Positions 57,000-64,000 of a DNA stretch of 64,000 nucleotides are shown piece by piece. The stretch's first letter is position 1. Every line of letters starts with the position of its first letter. Below the pieces are notes generated by a model that had not been told where the DNA came from, did no database searches, and was given only the letters and a program-made list of their open reading frames with translations. Made by a program: the position numbers and the translations under genes. This stretch comes from CALMKX01 sp036274895 (lineage in GTDB: Bacteria > Acidobacteriota > Thermoanaerobaculia > Multivoradales > SZUA-115). The stretch spans positions 124,001 to 188,000 of the forward strand of contig DASUEU010000018.1 in assembly GCA_036274895.1 (NCBI GenBank), in the 5' to 3' direction.

Positions 57000-58136
57000 A
57001 TGATCGCCGCCCGGATTCTCCTCGTATCGACCCTGGCCGCCTCGTTGGCCCTCGCCGCTTGCACCCAGTACCAGCCCTTCGACGCCGAGGGCTTCCTGGA
57101 ACAGGAGCTCGACCGTCGCGTCGACCGTGACCGCCGCGCTCGTGCCGAGGTGCCCTTCGCCCTCAGCCCGGAGATCGAGAAGGTGCTGACCGAGAAGTAC
57201 AAGCCGGGCCCGAACGAGCTGCGCCGGGTCGAGCAGGTTCTCGACTTCATCTTCCAGCGCATCGACCTCACCTACTCCCTCACTCCCACCCGCAACGCGG
57301 TCGGGACCTACCGGAGCCGGCAGGGCAACTGCCTCTCCTTCGTCAACCTCTTCGTGGGCGTCGCCCGCTTCAACCGGCTCACCCCCTTCTACGTCGAGGT
57401 CACCGATTACCAGCGCTGGAACTACAAGGATGGTCTGGTGGTCAGCCGCGGCCACATCGTGGCCGGCATGTACGTCAACGGCAAGCTGCGCACCTACGAC
57501 TTCCTACCTTACCGGGCCAAGGCCTACCGGCAGTTCAAGCCGATCGACGACCTGACGGCGGCAGCCCACTACTACAACAACCTGGGCGCCGAGGCCCTGA
57601 TGGAAGGCGACATCGAGCAGGCTCTCGACCAGCTGCAGATCGCCCGCGAGATCGCCCCCGACTTCATCAAGGGGCTCAACAACCTGGGCGTGGTCTACGC
57701 CCGCACCGGCAAGGTCGAGGAGGCGGTGGAGATCTACCAGCGCGCTCTGGCGGTCGAGCCGGAGGACCCCGCCCTCCTGACCAACCTCGCGCGCGCCTAT
57801 CAGCAACTCGGCCGCCTGGACGAGGCTCAGTCCACCCTCACCAAGGTCGAGGGGATCAACTCCACCAACCCCTTCTTCTTCGTCTACCAGAGCGAGGTCG
57901 CCCTAGCGCGCAACGACAACCAGGCCGCCCTCGACTACCTCGCCGAGGCCCTCCGGCAGGACAGCGAGCTTCCCGAGGTGCACGTGGCCCTGGTCAAGAC
58001 CTATCTCGCCATGGGCGACGTCGGGCGCGCTCGGCACCACCTCGAGCGGGCCCTCCGCCTCGACGCCACCAACCGCGAGGCCCTGCGCCTGGCCGTGATG
58101 CTCGGCAGCGACGGGGCGACGGCGGGCAAGCCTTGA
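57000..58136 (+). CDS. Lipoprotein with transglutaminase-like and TPR domains
   Basis: This is a 378-residue protein with a lipoprotein signal (TLAASLALAAC, Cys near 21). A transglutaminase-like domain (about 70-190) has Cys in RQGNCLSFVNLFVGVAR, His in VVSRGHIVAGMYV and Asp in RTYDFLP. Four or more TPR repeats follow (about 195-370, HYYNNLGAEALMEGDIEQAL onward). The Cys-His-Asp set suggests a peptidase or amide-transfer activity at the membrane, with the TPRs recruiting partners. The ATG at 57000 begins the signal sequence. Confidence 0.85.
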   Translation: MIAARILLVSTLAASLALAACTQYQPFDAEGFLEQELDRRVDRDRRARAEVPFALSPEIEKVLTEKYKPGPNELRRVEQVLDFIFQRIDLTYSLTPTRNAVGTYRSRQGNCLSFVNLFVGVARFNRLTPFYVEVTDYQRWNYKDGLVVSRGHIVAGMYVNGKLRTYDFLPYRAKAYRQFKPIDDLTAAAHYYNNLGAEALMEGDIEQALDQLQIAREIAPDFIKGLNNLGVVYARTGKVEEAVEIYQRALAVEPEDPALLTNLARAYQQLGRLDEAQSTLTKVEGINSTNPFFFVYQSEVALARNDNQAALDYLAEALRQDSELPEVHVALVKTYLAMGDVGRARHHLERALRLDATNREALRLAVMLGSDGATAGKP

Positions 58137-58194
58137 GCCCGCCGGGAGCCTCGCCCAGAGAACCACCGCGCTCCCAGCTCCGTATCGAAGGGGC

Positions 58195-59592
58195 ATGAAC
58201 CGAGACCGGTCCTCGCGCCCGTGGTGTCTGCGGACTCCGAGTCCGCTCCTCGCTTCCAGCCTCCTCACCTTGGTCCTCGCCTCGCCCGCCGGGGCCGTGC
58301 CGCCCGGATACGAGCCCCTCGAGCGCCTCGTCTCGGTGGACGGTGAAGTGCGCAGGGAGGCGGCCAGGGAGATCGTCGCCGGCGGCGACCGCTCGCTGAT
58401 CCCGGGCATCGTGGACGCCGTGTTCTTCGTCAAGAGGCTCGAACGCCTGGATCTCTACACGGCCCTCGAGGGTCTGACCGGCGAGAAGCTGCCGCGCAGC
58501 TTCTACGACTGGGTGGAGTGGGTGGGCGCTCATCCCGAGATCAAGCCGAAGGAGGGCTACCCGGAGTGGAAGCTGAGCCTCCTGCAGCGCATCGACCGGC
58601 GCTTCGCGGCCTTTCTCTATCGCGGGGCGCCCATGCGCGTCCGGCTCGAAGAGGTGGTTTGGGGCGGCGTCAAGGTGGACGGCATTCCCAGTCTGGACGA
58701 CCCCGCCGTCCTGCCCGCCGCCGAGGCCCGCGGCATGCGCGACGACGAGGCGGTCTTCGGCGTCTCGCTGGGTGGCGCCCAGCGGGCCTACCCGGTGCGC
58801 ATCCTCTCCTGGCACGAGATGACCAACGACGTGGTGGGCGGCGAGCCGATCGCCCTGTCCTACTGCACCCTCTGCGGCAGCGCCATCCTCTACGGCACCC
58901 GCACGCCCAAGGGCAGTCCCTACCGCTTCGGCACCTCCGGGCTGCTCTATCGATCCAACAAGCTGATGTTCGACCGCAGCTCCTACACCCTGTGGAGCAA
59001 CATCACCGGCGAGCCGGTGATCGGCCGCCTCGCCAACAGCTCGGTCCGGCTGCCCATGCTGCCCGTGACCCGCACCACCTGGAAGGAGTGGCGGGAGCGC
59101 TTCCCCGACACCACGGTGGTCTCGCTCGAGCAGGAAGCGGGCAAGAGGGCGGGCTACGAGTACTTGCCCGGGGCCGCGGACCGTGCCCGTCGCGACGTGA
59201 AGTTCCCGGTCTGGCAGAAGAGCAATGCCCTGCCCCGCGACGAGGAGGTCTTCGCCCTGCGCATCGGCTCGGCGACCAAGGCCTACCCTCTGGCCGCCCT
59301 CTACGCCGAGAAGTTGGTCCAGGATCGCCTGGGTGAGACCGACTTGCTTCTCCTCGCCGACCCGTCGAGCGGTGCCGTCCGCGCCTACGACCGTAGCGGC
59401 AAGACCTTTGCAGTCGGCCCCACCTCGCGTGAGGTCAAGGACGACAGCGGCGCCCGGTGGAAGGTGGAAGAGGAGGGCTTGGTGCGGGTGGACGATCCCA
59501 CCGTCCGCCTTCCCCGAGTGGCCGGCCACATCGCCTTCTGGTTCGGCTGGTACGGCTTCTACCCCGAAACCGAGATCTACAAGCGACGCTGA
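58195..59592 (+). CDS. DUF3179 secreted protein
   Basis: This 465-residue protein has a signal peptide (LLASSLLTLVLASPAGAVP). The DUF3179 core (about 150-360) includes ALSYCTLCGSAILYG with a conserved CxxC pair, GTSGLLYRSNKLMFDR and SYTLWSNITGEPV. The function of the family is unknown, and the CxxC could be a redox or metal site. A second, similar half (about 350-460, EEVFALRIGSATKAYPLAAL) repeats part of the fold. It follows the TPR lipoprotein by 58 bp. Confidence 0.88.
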   Translation: MNRDRSSRPWCLRTPSPLLASSLLTLVLASPAGAVPPGYEPLERLVSVDGEVRREAAREIVAGGDRSLIPGIVDAVFFVKRLERLDLYTALEGLTGEKLPRSFYDWVEWVGAHPEIKPKEGYPEWKLSLLQRIDRRFAAFLYRGAPMRVRLEEVVWGGVKVDGIPSLDDPAVLPAAEARGMRDDEAVFGVSLGGAQRAYPVRILSWHEMTNDVVGGEPIALSYCTLCGSAILYGTRTPKGSPYRFGTSGLLYRSNKLMFDRSSYTLWSNITGEPVIGRLANSSVRLPMLPVTRTTWKEWRERFPDTTVVSLEQEAGKRAGYEYLPGAADRARRDVKFPVWQKSNALPRDEEVFALRIGSATKAYPLAALYAEKLVQDRLGETDLLLLADPSSGAVRAYDRSGKTFAVGPTSREVKDDSGARWKVEEEGLVRVDDPTVRLPRVAGHIAFWFGWYGFYPETEIYKRR

Positions 59593-59599
59593 ACGGGCG

Positions 59600-61072
59600 T
59601 CAGGGACCCTCACCGATGCGGATCGTCACGGGCCGGTCGTCGATGATCTCGCCCGCGTCGTCCCGCTCGCCGGAGAGCCGGTAGTCGGGCTCGGCCAGGG
59701 CCATCCCCAGATGGACCAGGGCCAGGGCGGCGAGCACCCACGGCCAGAACCGGCGCAGCCGCTGGGGCACCAGCGCCACGGTACCGGCCGCCACCAGCAG
59801 CAGCAAGAACGGCCAGACGATCATCGTGCTGCGCAGGTAAGGGAAGAAGGCCACCGCGACCAGGAGTCGATAGCCGAGCAGCAGGGCCCCCACCGCCAGC
59901 AGCTGCCGCTGCCGGCGCAGGACCCAGGTCCCGAGCGCCGCGAGACCGAGGCTCAGCCAGAGCCAGAGGGGCGAGCGGGCCGAAGCCACGTCCACCGGCA
60001 GGCGGACCCATTCCGGCGGGTTGGGCAGGTCGCGCAGGGTCCAGCCGTGGCCGAGCGCTCCCAGCGAGGCCCAGACCTTCGCCGCGCCGCGCGCCAGGAA
60101 TCGCCCGGGGCGAGCGGCGATCTCCGCCAAGCCCAGCCGCCAGCCCCGGACGATCGCCTCGTGGTGGGGTGCCCAGGTGGGGTCCAGCTCGGCCGGCCGA
60201 CCGGGCGGGGGCGGCAGGGTCCGGCGGGCGAAGAAGAGCTCTTCCTCGCGCTGGCCCAGGGCGAAGTTCAGGGGGCCGCCGAAGGAGACCGGCACCCACT
60301 CCGGCAGCGGCGAGGGCAGCTCGCCGACGTGAGCGCGGTTGTAGGAGGCGAGCGCGGAGTGGGCAGAGAGCACCGCCGGCAGCAGTGCCACCAGTCCCAC
60401 CGCGAGAGTGATCAGGGCCGCCCGACGCCGTGCGGGCCGTCGCCACAGGAAGAACACCGCCAGGGCCAAGGCGAGCCCGAGATGCTCGGGGCGGGCCGAG
60501 GCCGCGAGGCCGTGGAGGAGCCCCGAGACGACCGGCCGGCGCCAGCCCAACCACAACAGGGCGACCAGCAGCAAGCGGTAGGGCACCTCCGCGCTCCACG
60601 CCGAGGCCAGCGCCAGCTCGCCGAAACCCAGGGGCAAGAAGAGGGCGAGGGGCAGAGCGAAGGGGACGCGGCCGGCGAGCAGGCGATAGAGCAGCACGCC
60701 AGTGGCGGCGCTCATCGCCACAGTGACCAGCTTGGCGGCCAGGAAGACCGCGGCCGGCTCGCCGAACAGCCACCAGAGAGGCGTCGCCAGCCAGATCGGC
60801 AGCGGCGGCTGGAGCGGCAGCCCGGCCATCATCAACGGCTCGCCCACCACCAGCCGCCGCGCCTGCTCGAGGTAGATCACCCCGTCGCCGAAGAAGAACA
60901 GCCCCACCGGCGTCGCCGCGAGCGGGCTCGCCGCGAGGGCGACGCCGTGAACCAGGACAGCCCACAGGAGCACCCACCAGGAGCGCCCCGACTCGGGCCC
61001 CCCGGGCTGGGCCGGCTTGCCACTCTCGGGCGCGGAAGGAGTATCCTGTTTGGGCTTGCGCCGCACGACCAT
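59600..61072 (-). CDS. Glycosyltransferase-39-like membrane protein
   Basis: This 490-residue protein has 10-12 membrane helices. The first periplasmic loop, with FFFGDGVIYLEQARRLVVGE, carries the acidic site expected of GT-C enzymes (ArnT/PMT type) that transfer sugars from polyprenyl-phosphate carriers. A hydrophilic C-terminal tail of about 30 residues ends IRIGEGP. The acceptor cannot be told. It converges on the DUF3179 gene with seven bases between, and 110 bp separate it from the VWFA gene. A TAGACT -10-like box lies at 61094-61099. Confidence 0.75.
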   Translation of the reverse strand: MVVRRKPKQDTPSAPESGKPAQPGGPESGRSWWVLLWAVLVHGVALAASPLAATPVGLFFFGDGVIYLEQARRLVVGEPLMMAGLPLQPPLPIWLATPLWWLFGEPAAVFLAAKLVTVAMSAATGVLLYRLLAGRVPFALPLALFLPLGFGELALASAWSAEVPYRLLLVALLWLGWRRPVVSGLLHGLAASARPEHLGLALALAVFFLWRRPARRRAALITLAVGLVALLPAVLSAHSALASYNRAHVGELPSPLPEWVPVSFGGPLNFALGQREEELFFARRTLPPPPGRPAELDPTWAPHHEAIVRGWRLGLAEIAARPGRFLARGAAKVWASLGALGHGWTLRDLPNPPEWVRLPVDVASARSPLWLWLSLGLAALGTWVLRRQRQLLAVGALLLGYRLLVAVAFFPYLRSTMIVWPFLLLLVAAGTVALVPQRLRRFWPWVLAALALVHLGMALAEPDYRLSGERDDAGEIIDDRPVTIRIGEGP

Positions 61073-61182
61073 GACCGATTCGGGAATTCGACGAGTCTAT
61101 CAGCGACCCCAAATCCCGAAGCGGGGGAATCCCAGGACCCGCTAACAGGGCTCTCGCTCGAGCCCTCAAGGGAGGAACTCTC

Positions 61183-63402
61183 ATGCGCGGCATGCGAAAC
61201 CGCTCTCTCGCCGTCCTCGCCCTCGTCGGCGCCGGACTCGGCACTGTCGTCCTCGATGCCCGCGCAGCCCGCAAAGGGGGGAAGGGAGACTTCGAGGAGA
61301 CCACCCGCGTCATCGCGGTCGAGGTTCCGGTCAACGTCGTCGACAAGCTCGGCCGGCCGGTCCGAGGGCTCCGGGCCGAAGACTTCGAGCTCTTCGACGA
61401 AGGCAGGCGCCAGACCCTGACCGGCTTCGAGGTCGTCGACCTCGCCAGCCCCGAGGTGCACCAGGCGGTGACTCCCTCGCGTCCGGGCGGGCTGCCTTCC
61501 GCCGCCCGCCGCCACTTCTTGCTGCTCTTCGACATCTCCTTCTCGAATCCCGCCGCCATCACCCGCGCCCGGGAGGCTACCCGGGAGCTGGTGCTCTCCC
61601 GGCTCCACCCCAGCGACCTGGTGGCCGTGGCCGTCTACTCCCTCGAGACCGGGCCCCGGCTGATCGTCACCTTCACCCCGGACCGCGCCCAGGTGGCCCA
61701 GGCCCTGGACAGCCTCGGACTTTCCCGTGCGTCCCGGCTCGATCCGCTACGCTTCATCCTCGCCTCGAGCTTCGACGCTTCCAGCGACACCCGTGTCGAC
61801 TCCAGCGATCTGGGCGGCCGGAACACCGAGCTCGACCTGCTCGGCGGCTTCCAGGACACCGCACGCGATCAGCTGGCGATCATCAACAAGATGCTGGAGC
61901 GCAACGAGAAGGGCTACGCCCGTTCCCAGGTCACCGCCTTCGCGCGGGCCCTGGGGGAGATGGCCCAGATCCTCGGCTCCATCGAGGGCCGCAAGCAGGT
62001 GCTGCTGTTCTCCGAGGGCTTCGACAGCCGCCTGCTCACCGGCGTCCCCTTCGACACCGAGGCGGAGGGAGACATGCGCAGCGTGCAGATCCAGCGTGGC
62101 GACATCGCCCTGATCGACTCGGACGACTCCTACGGCAATACCGGCGTGCAGACCAACCTCGCCGAGATGGTCTCGCAGTTCCGCCGCGCTGACTGTGTGA
62201 TCCAGGCCGTGGACATCGGCGGCCTGAGGGCGGAGGACCGCCTCACCGACACCTCGGCCACCGGTCAGGGGATGCGGTCGCGGCTCAACTCCGGCCATGA
62301 CGGCCTGTTCTACGTGGCCAACGAGACCGGTGGCGAGCTGTTCAAGAACTCGACCGACCTCTCCGAGCAGCTGCCCCAGGTTCTCGATCGCAGTGCCGTA
62401 ACCTACCTGCTCACCTTCCAGACCGGCGAGCTGCCCACCACCGGCCGCTTTCGTCGCCTCAAGGTCAAGCTCGCGGACAGCGCGCCCCGGGATGCCCGGG
62501 TCTCCTTCCGCCAGGGCTACTTCGAGCCCCGTCCGTTCGAGGACCTCCATCCCCTCGAGAAGGATCTCCTGGCCTCGGACGCCATCGCCACCGCCGCCCT
62601 CTCGGACGAGATCCGCATGAACCTGCTGGTGGCGCCGTTCAAGGGCGGTCCGGGCTGGGCCTACGTGCCGGTGATCATCGAGCTGGACGGCGAGACCCTG
62701 CTCGCCGGCCAGAAGGACGGTCAGCTGTCCATCGAGCTTTACGCCTACGCCACGGACGAGAAGAGTGAGATGCGCGGCTTCTTCACCCAGCAGGTCAGCC
62801 TCGACATCAGCCGCAGCCGCGAGCGGCTGAAGGGCTCGGGCATCAAGTACTACGGTCACCTCGAGATGCGCCCGGGTGACTACCAGGTGCGGGTGTTGGC
62901 AAGGAACGCCCGCACCGGTCGCACCGGCGTCAAGGCCATCAGCATGACGGTGCCGCAGTACGAGGAGACGCCGGCTTTCATCCTGCCTCCCTTCTTCCCG
63001 GAGCAGACCGCCCGCTGGGTGATGGTGCGGGAGCGCTCGACCCAATCGGGCAGCGCGAGCACCGTCTACCCCTTCACCATCAACGGCGAGCCGTACGTGC
63101 CCGCGGCCTTGCCGCAGATCGAGCTCGGCAACCCCACCGCCTTCTACCTGGTCGGCTACAACTTCGGTGACGGCCACCTCTCCCTGGCCGGTGAGGTGGT
63201 GGACGCCGCCGGCACGGCGGTGCCGGGCGTCGAGGTCCGCCTGGTGGAGCGGACCGCCACGGGCATTGCCGGCTACGACAAGCTGCTGGCCGAGATCGAG
63301 CACCCCACGCTCGCCGCCGGCACCTACACGCTGAAGGTGGAGCTGACCAACGCTGCCGGCGAGCGCGGGAAGACCTCGATTCCGATCGAGATTCAGAACT
63401 GA
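61183..63402 (+). CDS. Secreted VWFA-related (Acidobacteria-type) protein
   Basis: This 739-residue protein has a signal peptide (LAVLALVGAGLGTVVLDARA) and an N-terminal segment VIAVEVPVNVVDKLGRPVRG with GLRAEDFELFDEG. A von Willebrand A domain (about 108-420) follows with the metal-ion-dependent adhesion motif DISFS (D117, S119, S121), and a beta-rich C-terminal region (about 440-739) ends in a carboxypeptidase-like sandwich (SLAGEVVDAAGTAVPGVEVR). This is the VWFA-related domain set expanded in Acidobacteriota. The protein is probably cell-surface or secreted; its role is unknown. AGGGAGGA precedes the ATG. Confidence 0.9.
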   Translation: MRGMRNRSLAVLALVGAGLGTVVLDARAARKGGKGDFEETTRVIAVEVPVNVVDKLGRPVRGLRAEDFELFDEGRRQTLTGFEVVDLASPEVHQAVTPSRPGGLPSAARRHFLLLFDISFSNPAAITRAREATRELVLSRLHPSDLVAVAVYSLETGPRLIVTFTPDRAQVAQALDSLGLSRASRLDPLRFILASSFDASSDTRVDSSDLGGRNTELDLLGGFQDTARDQLAIINKMLERNEKGYARSQVTAFARALGEMAQILGSIEGRKQVLLFSEGFDSRLLTGVPFDTEAEGDMRSVQIQRGDIALIDSDDSYGNTGVQTNLAEMVSQFRRADCVIQAVDIGGLRAEDRLTDTSATGQGMRSRLNSGHDGLFYVANETGGELFKNSTDLSEQLPQVLDRSAVTYLLTFQTGELPTTGRFRRLKVKLADSAPRDARVSFRQGYFEPRPFEDLHPLEKDLLASDAIATAALSDEIRMNLLVAPFKGGPGWAYVPVIIELDGETLLAGQKDGQLSIELYAYATDEKSEMRGFFTQQVSLDISRSRERLKGSGIKYYGHLEMRPGDYQVRVLARNARTGRTGVKAISMTVPQYEETPAFILPPFFPEQTARWVMVRERSTQSGSASTVYPFTINGEPYVPAALPQIELGNPTAFYLVGYNFGDGHLSLAGEVVDAAGTAVPGVEVRLVERTATGIAGYDKLLAEIEHPTLAAGTYTLKVELTNAAGERGKTSIPIEIQN

Positions 63403-63440
63403 CCGGCCGGGAGGGCAGCTTGTCTCCAGGAAGGGTCGGG

Positions 63441-63550
63441 TAGGGTTGGACCAACGTGTCGGTCCCAGGGACGAGGGCGGACACATGGATCCGCCCCTAC
63501 CTGGGATCGCGCGGTTTCCGCAGGGGCGGACCAACGAGTCCGCCCTCCCC
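63441..63550. repeat. GGGCGGAC hairpin repeat pair
   Basis: GAGGGCGGACACATGGATCC then GCCCCTAC (about 63472-63500) and GGGCGGAC/GTCCGCCC (63524-63545) are two related hairpin units. They share the GGGGCGG and CCCCTAC ends with the GTAGGGGC family but have different stems. The element fills most of the 243-bp gap between the two VWFA paralogues. A third related stem (GTTGGACCAACGTGTCGGTC) lies at about 63444-63464. Confidence 0.7.
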
Positions 63551-63645
63551 TCCCCATGGCATATCTCCTGCTTGCGTTCGTCTTGAAGTACCATCCCGCC
63601 CGGGGCGCGCCGAGCACCCCCATCAGAGCTCGAGAGGAGGCGAAC

Positions 63646-64000
63646 GTGAAGAAGGCAGCCGTTTCGGTGTTGACCGCGGCCCTGCTGGTGGTCTCGCAGC
63701 AGGCCTACAGCGCGGCGAAGAAGGGCTTCGGTGAGACCACCTCGGTGGTGGTCGTGGAGGTGCCGGTCACCGTGCTGGTCGATGGCAAGCCGGTCCGGGG
63801 CCTCACCAAGGAGAACTTCGAAGTGCTCGACGGCCGCACCGAGCAGCCGATCGTGGGCTTCGACGTGGTCGATCTGACCGCCACCCCCACCACCGGCTCC
63901 CGCGCCGCCCAGCGCACTCTGGTCCCCACTGCCGGCCGACGCCATTTCCTCTTTCTCTTCGATCTCTCCTTCGCCGAGCCCAGCTCGATCGTGCGCGCCC
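63646..64000 (+). CDS. VWFA-related protein, N-terminal part
   Basis: This is the first 118 codons of a gene that runs off the right edge. The GTG at 63646 follows GAGAGGAGG. The peptide has a signal sequence (VSVLTAALLVVSQQAYSAAK), then VVVVEVPVTVLVDGKPVRG, LTKENFEVLDG and the metal-site start FLFLFDLSFAE. It is clearly a tandem paralogue of the 61183 gene, with the same domain order and conserved spacing to the MIDAS motif. Confidence 0.88.
   Translation, partial: MKKAAVSVLTAALLVVSQQAYSAAKKGFGETTSVVVVEVPVTVLVDGKPVRGLTKENFEVLDGRTEQPIVGFDVVDLTATPTTGSRAAQRTLVPTAGRRHFLFLFDLSFAEPSSIVRA

Overview
The window is a GC-rich, gene-dense bacterial chromosome segment. Several features point to Acidobacteriota, possibly a Thermoanaerobaculia-like lineage. 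These are two tandem VWFA-related proteins of the type named for Acidobacteria (61183-63402 and 63646-64000), a large Oar-like TonB-dependent receptor with an N-terminal carboxypeptidase-like domain, FG-GAP/VCBS secreted proteins, a TPR-sulfatase and a DUF3179 protein. The phylum call is inferred from gene content. There is no rRNA or other marker gene, and I saw no tRNA, CRISPR array, integrase or intact insertion sequence.

Layout. 1-9810 is household and regulatory: the end of a glycosyltransferase gene, an esterase, a secreted phosphatase-superfamily lipoprotein, RNase D, a two-component system, and two ECF sigma modules (one with a zinc-finger anti-sigma factor, one of the ECF42/DGPF type). 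9925-11491 holds a beta-helix surface protein and a repeat-filled junction. 11492-21624, on the minus strand, is the main discovery: a complete five-gene enediyne polyketide cassette in the canonical order E3-E4-E5-E-E10 (UnbL, UnbV, UnbU, PKSE, thioesterase), tightly packed behind one likely promoter. The 1946-residue PKSE keeps its KS, AT, ACP, KR, DH and phosphopantetheinyl-transferase domains with visible catalytic residues. No warhead-tailoring, sugar, apoprotein or obvious resistance gene lies beside it. The direct product may therefore be a polyene (heptaene) or an enediyne completed by genes elsewhere. An AhpD-like gene diverges from the same control region.

21858-33157 carries a YtcJ-type amidohydrolase, a MurF-alanine racemase fusion, a VapBC pair, two coupled FG-GAP proteins, an aminotransferase and a rhomboid-like membrane protein. 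33167-42533 carries a Rieske-flavodoxin fusion, a two-gene island of unknown function with lower GC, small secreted and membrane proteins, an OPT transporter, a hydrolase and an M14 peptidase. 42556-49898 has a second toxin-antitoxin pair, a zinc-ribbon protein, and a plus-strand run of DUF1572, an ArgE-like peptidase, HutF, a pentein-like lipoprotein and a 5'-nucleotidase. 50170-64000 is dominated by secreted and outer-membrane proteins.

The intergenic DNA is notable. A GTAGGGGC-ended double-hairpin repeat sits so tightly against genes that its terminal TAG triplets supply the stop codons of five of them. Several other palindromic repeat families lie at 11135-11474, 49899-50169 and 63441-63550. 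Three genes have a -10-like box placed so close to the start codon that leaderless transcripts are likely.
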